Positions 1-7,333 of a stretch of 46,258 bases of DNA are shown in pieces. The notes under the pieces were generated by a model. That model saw nothing but the letters and a program-made list of their open reading frames with translations, was not told where the DNA came from and ran no database searches. Source of the stretch: Bacteroidales bacterium (lineage in GTDB: Bacteria; Bacteroidota; Bacteroidia; Bacteroidales; ML635J-15). Location of the stretch: the NCBI GenBank assembly GCA_017617125.1, contig JAFZWY010000022.1:1-46258 (forward strand), written 5' to 3'. How positions within the stretch are numbered: position 1 is the stretch's first letter; each line of letters begins with the position of its first letter. Both the position numbers and the translations under genes were made by a program.

Positions 1-357
1 GAAATTACAACAACACCCTACGAGGATCAATGTTTGTGGTTGGATGGAGAAACTGCGAAACGAATGGCAGATGTCTATAAGGAGTATGCAACGCCCGAGG
101 AGCAGTTTGTGTTTGGTTTGATGCTGGCGAAATATTTGGAGTCAGTGATGCAAGCCAATAACGGTGTCGAGCTTTATGTCGCCTACGAACATTTTTTAGG
201 GAACTTTTTGGGGATGAGTTTGCTTGTTGACCCGGGAACAGCCTACGAATACCAGTTGCAACTCATTGCCAAGTGGTATTTTGCTGAAAAGCAAAAACTG
301 CAAAAGTACAGGACTGCGGTGGATGATGAGAGGGATAGGGAGCGAAAATCTGAATGA
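1..357 (+). CDS. Hypothetical protein, 5'-truncated
   Basis: The reading frame is open from the first base of the window, so the start lies upstream and only the C-terminal 118 codons are present. The piece is mostly helical in appearance, with hydrophobic patches (FVFGLMLAKYL, FLGNFLGMSLLVD) and a highly charged end (DDERDRERKSE). There is no signal peptide, catalytic motif or obvious membrane segment in the visible part. I do not recognise the family. A TTG at 34 could be read as a start, but the upstream in-frame codons look equally coding. Confidence 0.55.
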   Translation, partial: EITTTPYEDQCLWLDGETAKRMADVYKEYATPEEQFVFGLMLAKYLESVMQANNGVELYVAYEHFLGNFLGMSLLVDPGTAYEYQLQLIAKWYFAEKQKLQKYRTAVDDERDRERKSE

Positions 358-383
358 AAATTGCATAAATATTTTCTGTGTTT

Positions 384-612
384 TTCAAAAGAAGGAGATT
401 GGCTACGCCGAGCTGAAGGTACCGCACGAGCGAACTCACACGACACGTTCCTTAGTCGGTTCGTTCTGCTTTACTTGCTTCGCTGCGCGAGCTAAAGGTT
501 GTGGAATGGCTTCTCTTCGTCATTTCGGAAGGTATAATGAACCAGCGATACGGAACGGAGAGCTGTGTGAATTAACCTGTCCGAAATCTCCTTTGAAACA
601 TATGTTTCGGCT
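384..612. repeat. Non-coding region with long imperfect inverted repeat
   Basis: The 340-bp gap between the first two genes holds no convincing gene. The left arm (about 384-465) and the reverse complement of the right arm (about 550-600) share TTTCAAA, GGAGATT, a TCACAC block and GTTCC in the same order, so the stretch could fold into a long interrupted hairpin. The exact AAGGAGATT/AATCTCCTT arms are at 392-400 and 585-593. The GC content is higher than that of the AT-rich gene that follows. It resembles a dispersed non-coding repeat; no transposase is present. Confidence 0.4.
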
Positions 613-643
613 ACTCCAAATAATCATTTTATGCATAATGTGA

Positions 644-673
644 TTGGATATATGTAGTTTATGATTAAATTTG
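644..673 (+). promoter_or_regulatory. Bacteroidota-type promoter for the PD-(D/E)XK-like gene
   Basis: TTG at 644-646 and TAAATTTG at 666-673 are separated by exactly 19 bases. This matches the Bacteroidota housekeeping consensus (TTTG, about 19 bases, TAnnTTTG). The start codon lies 25 bases downstream. Confidence 0.6.
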
Positions 674-698
674 TGGATTATAATTAAAAAAAATTACA

Positions 699-1664
699 AT
701 GAAAGTAGAAGATATAATTAATCGCCAGTTGGAATGGGCAAAAAGAAAGGAAATGAAAACTGTTAAAGATTTCCCTTTGAAAAGAAAGGGGATAGAATCT
801 GTTAAAGATTATCCTTTGTATTGTTCTTCTGTTTATGAAAATATTTTCGATGGGTTACACGAAAATACTGTTGTCCAATATGACAAAGCGGATGGCAATG
901 AGTTAAAGGATGGTAGATATCCTGCGAAAATGAAGGCGTTGTTTTCTTCGTCTGCTTTGTGTGTTAATTTGTTCCAATATTTTGCTGATGGTAATGGCAA
1001 AAATGGTGCTAAAGAATTACTAATTGCATGTAACCTTATTACACCTGAATGTAACGAGAAAATAATAATAGAGTTTGAGAAAAAATTCGAAACAGGAATA
1101 TCTACTCCAAATGTGGATGTTGTAATAAGAATTGGGGAAAGTCAGTTAATTGCAATAGAGAGTAAGTTTACAGAACCATATTCAAAACATGATAAAAAGA
1201 AGTTTAATTTCATTCAGGGAAAATATGGATGTAAAGATTTCTGGAAAAATGCAGGAAATCTTTTTTCTAAATTGGGTTTTGATACAGAACCCATGAAAAC
1301 CATACAATATACCGAAAGAGGTAAAAAAAAGGAGATAAAGGGATGGCCTATTTTCAATAAAAATCTCTATTTGGATACTGCTCAGTTGATAAAGCATATT
1401 TTAGGCGTTACTAATACATATGATGATATAGAAGGTAAAACAAAGATTACTCTTGTTTATTTGTGGTATGATGCATTTGGAGCAGAAGGGAAGAAACATA
1501 GGGAAGAAATAGAGGAGTTTTGTAAGTTTATTAATGAAAATGCTAGTGATAAAGTGCTAGTAATGCATGCAACATATCAAGAGGTTATTGCTAATCTTTC
1601 TAAAAAATTAGATTATTCAGAACACAAAGAATATATTGATTACATAACAGAAAGGTATCTGTAG
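699..1664 (+). CDS. PD-(D/E)XK nuclease-like protein (PGN_0703-like)
   Basis: This is a 321-residue soluble protein. Around residues 139-158 it has PNVDVV, a hydrophobic strand, then AIESKFTEP. That is the D-(x)n-E-x-K arrangement of PD-(D/E)XK nuclease cores, where the D and the E-x-K bind metal. Overall length and the early segment LYCSSVYENIFDGLH followed by SSSALCVNLFQYF recall the Bacteroidota family annotated as PGN_0703-type putative restriction endonuclease. No methyltransferase or specificity gene is adjacent, so a classical restriction role is not shown. The gene is much more AT-rich than its neighbours, which suggests horizontal transfer. It has its own promoter. The fold assignment is fairly firm from the motif; the function is inference. 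Confidence 0.7.
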   Translation: MKVEDIINRQLEWAKRKEMKTVKDFPLKRKGIESVKDYPLYCSSVYENIFDGLHENTVVQYDKADGNELKDGRYPAKMKALFSSSALCVNLFQYFADGNGKNGAKELLIACNLITPECNEKIIIEFEKKFETGISTPNVDVVIRIGESQLIAIESKFTEPYSKHDKKKFNFIQGKYGCKDFWKNAGNLFSKLGFDTEPMKTIQYTERGKKKEIKGWPIFNKNLYLDTAQLIKHILGVTNTYDDIEGKTKITLVYLWYDAFGAEGKKHREEIEEFCKFINENASDKVLVMHATYQEVIANLSKKLDYSEHKEYIDYITERYL

Positions 1665-1711
1665 TTTGCGAAATAGAAATCTTGTATCATAAATTTGGAA
1701 ATACAACTCTA

Positions 1712-2278
1712 ATGAAACTCCTTCACCTTTCTGATACTCACGGTCTTCACCGAAGAATAAAAGACTTGCCAAGTGCTGATGTCATCGTTCATAGCGGTGA
1801 CATCAGCAATAGTGGCACCGAGGAAGAGGTGCTCGACTTTCTAAACTGGCTTATAGAACTGCCATATCCGCATAAGATTTTCGTAATTGGTAACCACGAC
1901 CTCTGTCTTTGGGATGCGAAAAGCATAGAGGACCTGCCCGACAATATTCACTTCCTGCAAGATAGCAGTGTTACCATTGATGGCGTTAAGTTCTTCGGAT
2001 TGGGATATAACCATTCGGAAGAACTGATTCCCGATGATTCCGATGTGGTCGTCACTCACGAACCACCTATTATGATACTTGATGAGTCGGCCGGCACACA
2101 TTGGGGAAATGTCATGTTGCGAAACCGAATTTTGCAGGTCAAGCCCCGCTACCATCTTTTCGGACATGCACACAATTCATACGGCACACAAAATCAAAAC
2201 GGCATAGTTTTCTCCAACTCCGCCTTGCTCGATGATATGAATCGGCTGGTAAGGAAGCCGAGGATATTCACATTGTGA
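1712..2278 (+). CDS. Calcineurin-like metallophosphoesterase
   Basis: A 188-residue protein carrying the full set of metallophosphoesterase motifs: D8-x-H10 (SDTH), GD (residues 29-30), GNHD (60-63), H116 in THEPP, and GHAH (151-154). These residues bind two metal ions and hydrolyse phosphoester or phosphodiester bonds. The small size and the THEPP...GHAH arrangement match the UPF0046/MPPED-like cytoplasmic branch. The natural substrate is not known from sequence. I chose the ATG at 1712, which begins directly with the first motif strand (MKLLHLSDTH); an in-frame TTG at 1682 would add ten residues of no apparent value. GC content is higher than in the gene before it. Confidence 0.88.
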   Translation: MKLLHLSDTHGLHRRIKDLPSADVIVHSGDISNSGTEEEVLDFLNWLIELPYPHKIFVIGNHDLCLWDAKSIEDLPDNIHFLQDSSVTIDGVKFFGLGYNHSEELIPDDSDVVVTHEPPIMILDESAGTHWGNVMLRNRILQVKPRYHLFGHAHNSYGTQNQNGIVFSNSALLDDMNRLVRKPRIFTL

Positions 2279-2312
2279 ATAATATCCATAGAGATTTATT
2301 TTCAAAAAAATC

Positions 2313-2344
2313 TTTGCATTATTCCCAAAGCAATATTATTTTTG
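2313..2344 (+). promoter_or_regulatory. Predicted promoter of AAA/DUF4143 ATPase 1
   Basis: TTTG at 2313-2316, a 20-base spacer, then TATTTTTG at 2337-2344 match the Bacteroidota consensus. The palindromic tandem repeats begin immediately downstream, in the operator or 5' leader position. Confidence 0.5.
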
Positions 2345-2423
2345 CTGCGGATTTGCAATGTAAATTCGAAGTGTTACTGCGAATATGCAAGGTAAATCCG
2401 AAGTAGTACTGCGAATTTGTAAG
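2343..2423 (+). repeat. Tandem 32-bp palindromic repeats upstream of ATPase 1
   Basis: Two head-to-tail 32-bp units (2360-2391 and 2392-2423) differ at only a few positions, and a partial third unit lies at about 2343-2359. Each unit contains an imperfect palindrome of the form TTCGxAGTxxxACTxCGAA. The units are contiguous with no spacers, so this is not a CRISPR array. Their place between promoter and start codon suggests a protein-binding or RNA-structural element controlling the ATPase gene. Confidence 0.65.
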
Positions 2424-2457
2424 GTTATTTTTTATAAAACAACAAAACTAACGGCGT

Positions 2458-3597
2458 ATGATAACTCGTAAATATTTGATAAACAAGGATGAAGGAATAA
2501 GTATATTTTTGTTTGGAGCAAGGCAAACCGGAAAAACAACTTTGTTGCACCAGCAGTTTCCCGATGCAATATACATAGACCTTCTGGATACCGACACTTT
2601 GGCAAGATATTCCCGCCGTCCAGGACTGCTGTACGACAAACTTAAAAATGTTCCAAGAGGCACAACGGTAATAATAGATGAAATACAACAGGTTCCATTG
2701 CTGCTTAACGAAGTTCACAGATTGATTTCGCAAAATGGTATTCGTTTTATATTGTGCGGTTCTAGTGCCAGAAAATTGCGCCGCAAAGGATACAACACCT
2801 TGGGAGGCCGAGCTTTGCCGTGCTACCTATATCCACTGATTAGTGCCGAAATACCAGATTTTAGCATCGACAAGGCAGTAACAAACGGAATGATGCCCGC
2901 ATTTTATCTCGCCGATGATGCCAGTTCGGGACTATCGGCATACATTGATGTGTATTTGCGCGAAGAAGTGAAGGCTGAAGCCCTTGTAAGGAATCTAAAT
3001 AGTTTTCAAAAGTTCTTGGATATGGCTGCAATCACTGACGGCGAAATTGTTAACTATAGCAACATTGCATCCGACTGCTGGGTTAGCGCAAACACTATAA
3101 AGGAATATTTTTCGATACTCGAAGATACGCTTATAGGCTATATGGTTCCTGCCTATACAAAGACAATAAAGCGAAGACTGGTCGGTGCTCCCAAATTTTA
3201 CTTTTTCGACATCGGCGTAGTCAACCATTTGCTACATCGTAAAGAAATTGTACGAGGCACAAACGAATATGGTCACGCTTTTGAACATCTTGTTATACAA
3301 GAGCTTGTCGCATACATTGGCTACACCCGGAACGAAAACAAGTTGTCGTACTGGCGAACAAGCACAGGAATAGAAGTCGATGCAATATTGGGCGACATAG
3401 TTGCACTTGAAATCAAATCATCGGACGACATACAAAACAAACACCTGAAGGGATTGCGTGCATTCCGCGAAGAACACCCCGATTTCCGACTAATCATTGT
3501 ATCGCTTGACAATATTACTCGGCAAACAGACGATAATATTGATGTCATTTATGTTTACGATTTCCTTAAAATGCTATGGAATGGAGAAATAATCTAA
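2458..3597 (+). CDS. AAA ATPase with C-terminal DUF4143 / PD-(D/E)XK-like domain (copy 1)
   Basis: A 379-residue protein. Residues 20-28 (GARQTGKTT) form the Walker A P-loop, VIIDE (71-75) is Walker B, and LCGSSARK (about 99-106) is a sensor-like strand. The middle third looks like a winged-helix segment. The C-terminal DUF4143 region has a nuclease-like core, with E-V-D near 306-308 and E-I-K at 318-320. The family is widespread in anaerobic bacteria and archaea and usually multicopy. Its role is unknown; nucleoside-triphosphate-driven DNA handling or self-regulation has been guessed. A second family member lies at 30593-31741. Tandem palindromic repeats precede the gene. It converges with the toxin-antitoxin pair and stops six bases before it. 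Confidence 0.85.
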   Translation: MITRKYLINKDEGISIFLFGARQTGKTTLLHQQFPDAIYIDLLDTDTLARYSRRPGLLYDKLKNVPRGTTVIIDEIQQVPLLLNEVHRLISQNGIRFILCGSSARKLRRKGYNTLGGRALPCYLYPLISAEIPDFSIDKAVTNGMMPAFYLADDASSGLSAYIDVYLREEVKAEALVRNLNSFQKFLDMAAITDGEIVNYSNIASDCWVSANTIKEYFSILEDTLIGYMVPAYTKTIKRRLVGAPKFYFFDIGVVNHLLHRKEIVRGTNEYGHAFEHLVIQELVAYIGYTRNENKLSYWRTSTGIEVDAILGDIVALEIKSSDDIQNKHLKGLRAFREEHPDFRLIIVSLDNITRQTDDNIDVIYVYDFLKMLWNGEII

Positions 3598-3602
3598 ATG
3601 GA

Positions 3603-3878
3603 TTATTTCCCATACAATTCGGAGTGTGTGCCAAGTCGCACCAATTCAATGGTGTCGTTCTCCTCATCAATCCAGATTAGCAGAAAATCGCCTTGTATGT
3701 GACATTCTATGCAACCTTTGTAATTGCCTTGAAGCGGATGTGGATGGTATTCGGGAGGAATTGGAATTCCGTCTTTTAGCATAAGAATGACCTCTTTAAG
3801 AGCTTCCAATTTCTTTGGCTTGTTCTTGTATCTTTTTAGGTCTTTCTTGTATTGGGTGGTTGGTTGTATCTTTTTCAT
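3603..3878 (-). CDS. YafQ-family mRNA interferase toxin
   Basis: A 91-residue basic RelE-superfamily protein. HPHPL (H47), H60, D64 and H85 in LGTHSELYG reproduce the spacing of the YafQ catalytic set (H50, H63, D67, H87 in Escherichia coli). YafQ cuts ribosome-bound mRNA. The start codon overlaps the antitoxin stop codon by four bases (ATGA at 3875-3878), so the two are translationally coupled, antitoxin first. The assignment is firm; toxicity is expected but not shown by sequence alone. Confidence 0.9.
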   Translation of the reverse strand: MKKIQPTTQYKKDLKRYKNKPKKLEALKEVILMLKDGIPIPPEYHPHPLQGNYKGCIECHIQGDFLLIWIDEENDTIELVRLGTHSELYGK

Positions 3879-4132
3879 TCGCCTTCGTTAAGAATGTCGT
3901 TAATCATTTCGTCCACATCCGTATATACCTTATTCTTGTTTTTCCCTGACATTGCTTCCTCGATTGCTGCTTTTGTCGTTTCGTTAGGTTCGTTATATAC
4001 AATGTCAAGCAGTACGCTTTCCACATAGTTGTTGAGTGAACGGTTTTCGCGTGCGGCATTGCGTTTCAAACCTTCCAATAGGTCGGTGCGCAAGCGGAAT
4101 GATGCTGGTTGTCTGACAATTGTTGCTTCCAT
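3875..4132 (-). CDS. Ribbon-helix-helix antitoxin of YafQ-type module
   Basis: An 85-residue protein. The N-terminal strand-helix-helix (SFRLRTDLLEGL, then ARENRSLNNYVESVL) fits a MetJ/Arc or DinJ-like DNA-binding dimerisation domain. The acidic C-terminal tail (DVDEMINDILNEGE) is the usual toxin-wrapping part. It lies directly upstream of and overlaps the YafQ-like toxin. I chose ATG at 4132; an in-frame ATG at 4141 is possible. A start at 4177 would sit on the predicted promoter. It is presumably autorepressed by the antitoxin-toxin complex. Confidence 0.82.
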   Translation of the reverse strand: MEATIVRQPASFRLRTDLLEGLKRNAARENRSLNNYVESVLLDIVYNEPNETTKAAIEEAMSGKNKNKVYTDVDEMINDILNEGE

Positions 4133-4163
4133 AATGTGCATTATTTTGTAATACTTTCGATTG

Positions 4164-4197
4164 CAAATATAATGCATTTGTATTACATGGCAAAAAA
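4164..4197 (-). promoter_or_regulatory. Promoter of the toxin-antitoxin operon
   Basis: Reading the minus strand, TTTG within a T-run (4191-4197) and TATATTTG (4164-4171) are separated by 19 bases, an exact match to the Bacteroidota consensus. The antitoxin ATG follows 31 bases later. Confidence 0.65.
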
Positions 4198-4280
4198 TAT
4201 TTTATAATTTCACAGTTCCAAATAACATATCTTTGTTATTAACTTTATGATATGCCGATGCTTGATGTTTTATTTTGACC

Positions 4281-4288
4281 TAATTTTG
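4281..4288 (+). promoter_or_regulatory. Predicted -7 element for the NamZ-like gene
   Basis: TAATTTTG matches TAnnTTTG and lies 17 bases before the chosen ATG at 4306. It argues against the upstream GTG at 4288 as the start. A -33 element is not clear. Confidence 0.4.
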
Positions 4289-4305
4289 TGGAAAATGGAA
4301 TTAAT

Positions 4306-5547
4306 ATGAAATATTCTCTTCTGGCGGTAATGTTTGTGGCACTTGTGGTTTCGGCGTGCGGAAATGCAGGTGCGCTCGAGAATCAAACCGTTGATGTTCC
4401 AGCCGAAAAACCAGATAGGGTGGAGGTATTGCCAATCTTCCCCGGAATATACAATACCGACATGTATTTGCCTATGCTTGAGGATAAAAAGGTTGCAATC
4501 GTAGCTAACCAGGCGAGCATAATCGATACGCTTCACCTTGCCGATATGCTGCTCAAGAAAGGTGTAAATGTTGTGAAAGCATTTTGCCCAGAACATGGTT
4601 TCCGTGGTACTGCTGATGCGGGACAGAAAGTTGATAGTGGAAAGGACGAAAAGACAGGCCTTGAAGTGGTTTCGCTGTATGGAAACAACAAAAAGCCTAC
4701 CGCCGAGCAACTGAAAAATGTCGATGTCGTGGTTTTCGACTTGCAGGACGTTGGCGTGCGTTTCTACACATACATTTCCACCTTGCATTATGTGATGGAG
4801 GCCTGCGCCGAATCGGATATTCCGGTAATTGTGCTCGACCGTCCGAATCCAAATGCATCGTATGTTGATGGACCAGTGCTCGACACTGCAAATTATCGCT
4901 CTTTCGTAGGAATGCACCCCGTTCCGATTGTTTATGGTATGACAATCGGCGAGTATGCCCAGATGATAAACGGTGAAGGCTGGCTGAACGGTGGTATCAA
5001 GTGTAATCTCACGGTTGTTCCGTGTCAAAACTACACACATTACCGCAAATATAAGCTGCCGATAAAGCCGTCGCCAAACCTGCCTAACGCAAGAAGCATA
5101 GAACTTTATCCTACGCTTTGCATCTTCGAGGCTACTTGCATAAGCGTTGGCCGTGGAACCGACATGCAGTTTCAGGTGCTGGGACATCCGCTATACAAGG
5201 GTGTGATTGACAGCGCTTTCGTGTTTACACCTAAGCCAAATGCTGGGGCTTCCAATCCTTTGCTCAATGGAAAGGAATGCTATGGATTCAATCTTACCAA
5301 CGATGAGGCTATATTCAACTGGTGGGAAAACAAGTTCAATGTGTCGGTGATAATCAAGATGTACGAATTGTTCCCCGATAAGCCCAATTTCTTCAACAAG
5401 AATAATATGCTCGAAAAGCTAGTCGGTACCAAAGAGTTCCGCAAGCAGATTGAAAACGGTGTGCCCGAGGAAGAAATTAGGCGTACGTGGGAGGATGGAC
5501 TTGAAAAATTTAAGGAAATTAGAAGTAAATATCTTATATATAGTTAG
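4306..5547 (+). CDS. NamZ-like exo-beta-N-acetylmuramidase (DUF1343), lipoprotein
   Basis: A 413-residue protein. The N-terminus MKYSLLAVMFVALVVSAC is a lipoprotein signal with lipobox cysteine C18, so it should be anchored in the envelope. The rest is the DUF1343 fold, now assigned to NamZ exo-muramidases (GH171), which release N-acetylmuramic acid from the non-reducing end of peptidoglycan fragments. Landmarks are VANQAS (about 66-71), PEHGFRG (95-101), FDLQDVGVRFYTYIST (144-159) and the later GRGTDMQFQVLG. The next gene, an NlpC/P60 peptidase, starts two bases after its stop, so sugar and peptide parts of cell-wall fragments may be processed by one operon. The start was chosen because ATG 4306 gives a clean signal peptide. 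Confidence 0.88.
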   Translation: MKYSLLAVMFVALVVSACGNAGALENQTVDVPAEKPDRVEVLPIFPGIYNTDMYLPMLEDKKVAIVANQASIIDTLHLADMLLKKGVNVVKAFCPEHGFRGTADAGQKVDSGKDEKTGLEVVSLYGNNKKPTAEQLKNVDVVVFDLQDVGVRFYTYISTLHYVMEACAESDIPVIVLDRPNPNASYVDGPVLDTANYRSFVGMHPVPIVYGMTIGEYAQMINGEGWLNGGIKCNLTVVPCQNYTHYRKYKLPIKPSPNLPNARSIELYPTLCIFEATCISVGRGTDMQFQVLGHPLYKGVIDSAFVFTPKPNAGASNPLLNGKECYGFNLTNDEAIFNWWENKFNVSVIIKMYELFPDKPNFFNKNNMLEKLVGTKEFRKQIENGVPEEEIRRTWEDGLEKFKEIRSKYLIYS

Positions 5548-5549
5548 TT

Positions 5550-6338
5550 ATGGAATTGGGCATTTGCGAATATGCATATCTTCCGTTGCGTGCAGGAATG
5601 TCGCATAGGTCAGAAATGGTAAGCCAGATACTTTTCGGCGAAGTGTTCGAGATCGTTGCAAGGCACGCCGACTGGACAAAGGTCCGTTTGCTTCACGACA
5701 ACTATGCCGGTTGGGTCGAAACGGTTACAATATCGGCATTTGTCGGTGAAAATAATGGTGCTTCGTATGTTAACGAGCATTATGTGGTGCGCGACAATCC
5801 TACCATGATGATAAAGAACGAAAAGACCCAGATGTTTATTCCTAAGGGCTCGCTGTTGCCACAGTCGGCGTTTACAGACCGCAGTTTCAACATCGGCAAC
5901 AATAACTACTATATACTCAGCGATATGACCGAACGCACCGAAACCGACATTCGCCGTAGCATTATCCGTGAAGCCGAAGACCTTATCGAAACGCCTTACC
6001 TTTGGGGCGGACGTTCGCAGTGGGGAATTGACTGCAGTGGTTTTGTACAATTGGTTTACAGACTTTCGGGTTTGCTTATGCCTCGCGATGCCTCGGAGCA
6101 GGCCAAGTTGGGAAATACCATGAGTTTTATCTCGGAAGCCAAGCCCGGCGACCTCGCTTTCTTCGACAACGAGGAGGGAAATATTGTTCACGTCGGAATA
6201 GTTTACTCGGCATCTGAAATAATCCACGCCTCCAAGAAAGTCCGCATTGACCGCATTGACCACAACGGCATCTACAATGATGAGTTAAAGAAATATACGC
6301 ACCAGTTGAGGGTAATGAAGAATGTGATTGGGGGCTAA
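5550..6338 (+). CDS. NlpC/P60 endopeptidase with N-terminal SH3-like domains
   Basis: A 262-residue protein. Residues 1-125 look like two SH3b-type modules (for example the LRAGMSHRSEMVSQILFGE and DWTKVRLLHDNYAGWV segments). The catalytic NlpC/P60 domain follows, with C162 in IDCSGF, H214 in HVGIV and H226 in IIHAS. The architecture matches YkfC-type gamma-D-glutamyl-diamino-acid endopeptidases used in murein peptide recycling. No signal peptide is visible, so it probably acts in the cytoplasm, or relies on an unrecognised export route. It is almost certainly co-transcribed with the NamZ-like gene. Confidence 0.88.
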   Translation: MELGICEYAYLPLRAGMSHRSEMVSQILFGEVFEIVARHADWTKVRLLHDNYAGWVETVTISAFVGENNGASYVNEHYVVRDNPTMMIKNEKTQMFIPKGSLLPQSAFTDRSFNIGNNNYYILSDMTERTETDIRRSIIREAEDLIETPYLWGGRSQWGIDCSGFVQLVYRLSGLLMPRDASEQAKLGNTMSFISEAKPGDLAFFDNEEGNIVHVGIVYSASEIIHASKKVRIDRIDHNGIYNDELKKYTHQLRVMKNVIGG

Positions 6339-6339
6339 C

Positions 6340-6482
6340 AGGCTCGCAGGCTGACAGTCTTACAGGCTTGCAGTCTAACAGTCTAACAGCCTTTTCGCCT
6401 TCCTGCCTTCCAACCATTTGTGGGTTAAGTCGTTTGAAGTTGTTTGAAAATTGGCTTTTAGCCTTCTAGCTTGTGAGCCTTC
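6340..6482. repeat. Intergenic CAGGCTAACAG-type short repeats between convergent genes
   Basis: The gap between two convergent genes is built from many variants of CAGGCTxxCAG and GTCTAACAG in tandem, then CCTTC and TTCTAGCC variants. Related text occurs at 23265-23314, 38530-38562 and 39056-39120, each next to a gene 3' end. No hairpin with a clear T-run is seen here, although the units can pair in several ways. These are low-complexity dispersed repeats, not coding. Confidence 0.55.
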
Positions 6483-6486
6483 TAGC

Positions 6487-7251
6487 CTAAAAATACCCGC
6501 TCCAGTCATACATCACATATCCTGCAATTTCGTGAATCAGCATATTCCAAGTGGAGAATGCCGATGGCGCAGGGATTAGCCATGTTTCGGGATTGGCACC
6601 AAGTTTTCGGCTGCAATAGTCAACGGGGTAGGAGTCGAAAGCAAAGCCTTCGTTTTCGAAGCACTTGGCTGCACGGCGGAAATGGGAGGCACTTGTTATT
6701 AATAAATAGGTGTCGGTGCTTTCTGCCGGGTGCAAAACCTTTGCTGCTTCGACTGCATTTTCGTGGGTGTTGCGCGATTCGGTTTCGATGATTATGTCTT
6801 CTTCGGGAACGTTTATGCTTGTCAGATAATCTTTTAGCAGTTGCGATTCCTTGTGAGTCTGGTCAAGCAGAAGCCCCGAACCACCCGAAATGAAAATTTT
6901 TTCGATGCGCCCTGCATAGTACAACCGAACGGCTTCGAGAATTCTGTCGGTGGATTGTCCAAAATCTATCTTGTCGTTTTCTGTGTCGTAGAAAATCATT
7001 CCTGTAAGAACAATGCCGTAATCGTAGCACTCCTTCAGTTCGCTTTCCTCCACTGGCTTTTCCTCCCACGCGCCAAGACTGAGGTTTACAAGCAGCGGAT
7101 TGGTGAACAGCAGAAGCAACACAAACGTTGTGATGCGTAATCCTTTTTTGACTTTGTCTTTCTTGAAGCAGAACGACAACACAAAGATTATCAGAATCCA
7201 AACCAACGGCGAAAGTAAATATTGCAGTATTTTTGACAGCGCGAAAAACAT
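6487..7251 (-). CDS. YdcF/ElyC/SanA-family (DUF218) membrane protein
   Basis: A 254-residue protein with two N-terminal membrane segments (about 7-28 and 38-58) and a DUF218 domain. The domain runs from DYGIVLTGM through FISGGSG (about 141-147), the ESRNTHENA stretch and LLITSASHFRRA. ElyC and SanA in enteric bacteria affect peptidoglycan synthesis and envelope integrity, and ElyC has the same two-helix topology. The biochemical activity of the family is not settled. The gene is convergent with the NlpC/P60 gene and divergent from glnA. Confidence 0.82.
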   Translation of the reverse strand: MFFALSKILQYLLSPLVWILIIFVLSFCFKKDKVKKGLRITTFVLLLLFTNPLLVNLSLGAWEEKPVEESELKECYDYGIVLTGMIFYDTENDKIDFGQSTDRILEAVRLYYAGRIEKIFISGGSGLLLDQTHKESQLLKDYLTSINVPEEDIIIETESRNTHENAVEAAKVLHPAESTDTYLLITSASHFRRAAKCFENEGFAFDSYPVDYCSRKLGANPETWLIPAPSAFSTWNMLIHEIAGYVMYDWSGYF

Positions 7252-7287
7252 GTTTTAAAACTATCTTTTATAAATTGCAAAGTGAAC

Positions 7288-7295
7288 AAATATAA
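7288..7295 (-). promoter_or_regulatory. Predicted -7 element for the ElyC-like gene
   Basis: On the minus strand this reads TATATTTG, a perfect TAnnTTTG, 36 bases before the ATG. No convincing -33 element is seen at 19-21 bases. Confidence 0.35.
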
Positions 7296-7333
7296 TTAAC
7301 TTCGCCAAAAAAATTTTTGAAATTATTTTTGAA

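Noticed and set aside
224..643. 139-codon + strand frame spanning the first intergenic region
   Set aside because: It overlaps the first gene in another frame and then runs through the inverted-repeat region. Composition is not protein-like and no promoter fits.
2343..2423. Possible CRISPR array
   Set aside because: The units are contiguous, degenerate and have no spacers; no cas gene is present.
699..4177. Complete restriction-modification locus
   Set aside because: Only a nuclease-like gene is present; no methyltransferase or specificity subunit was found on either strand.
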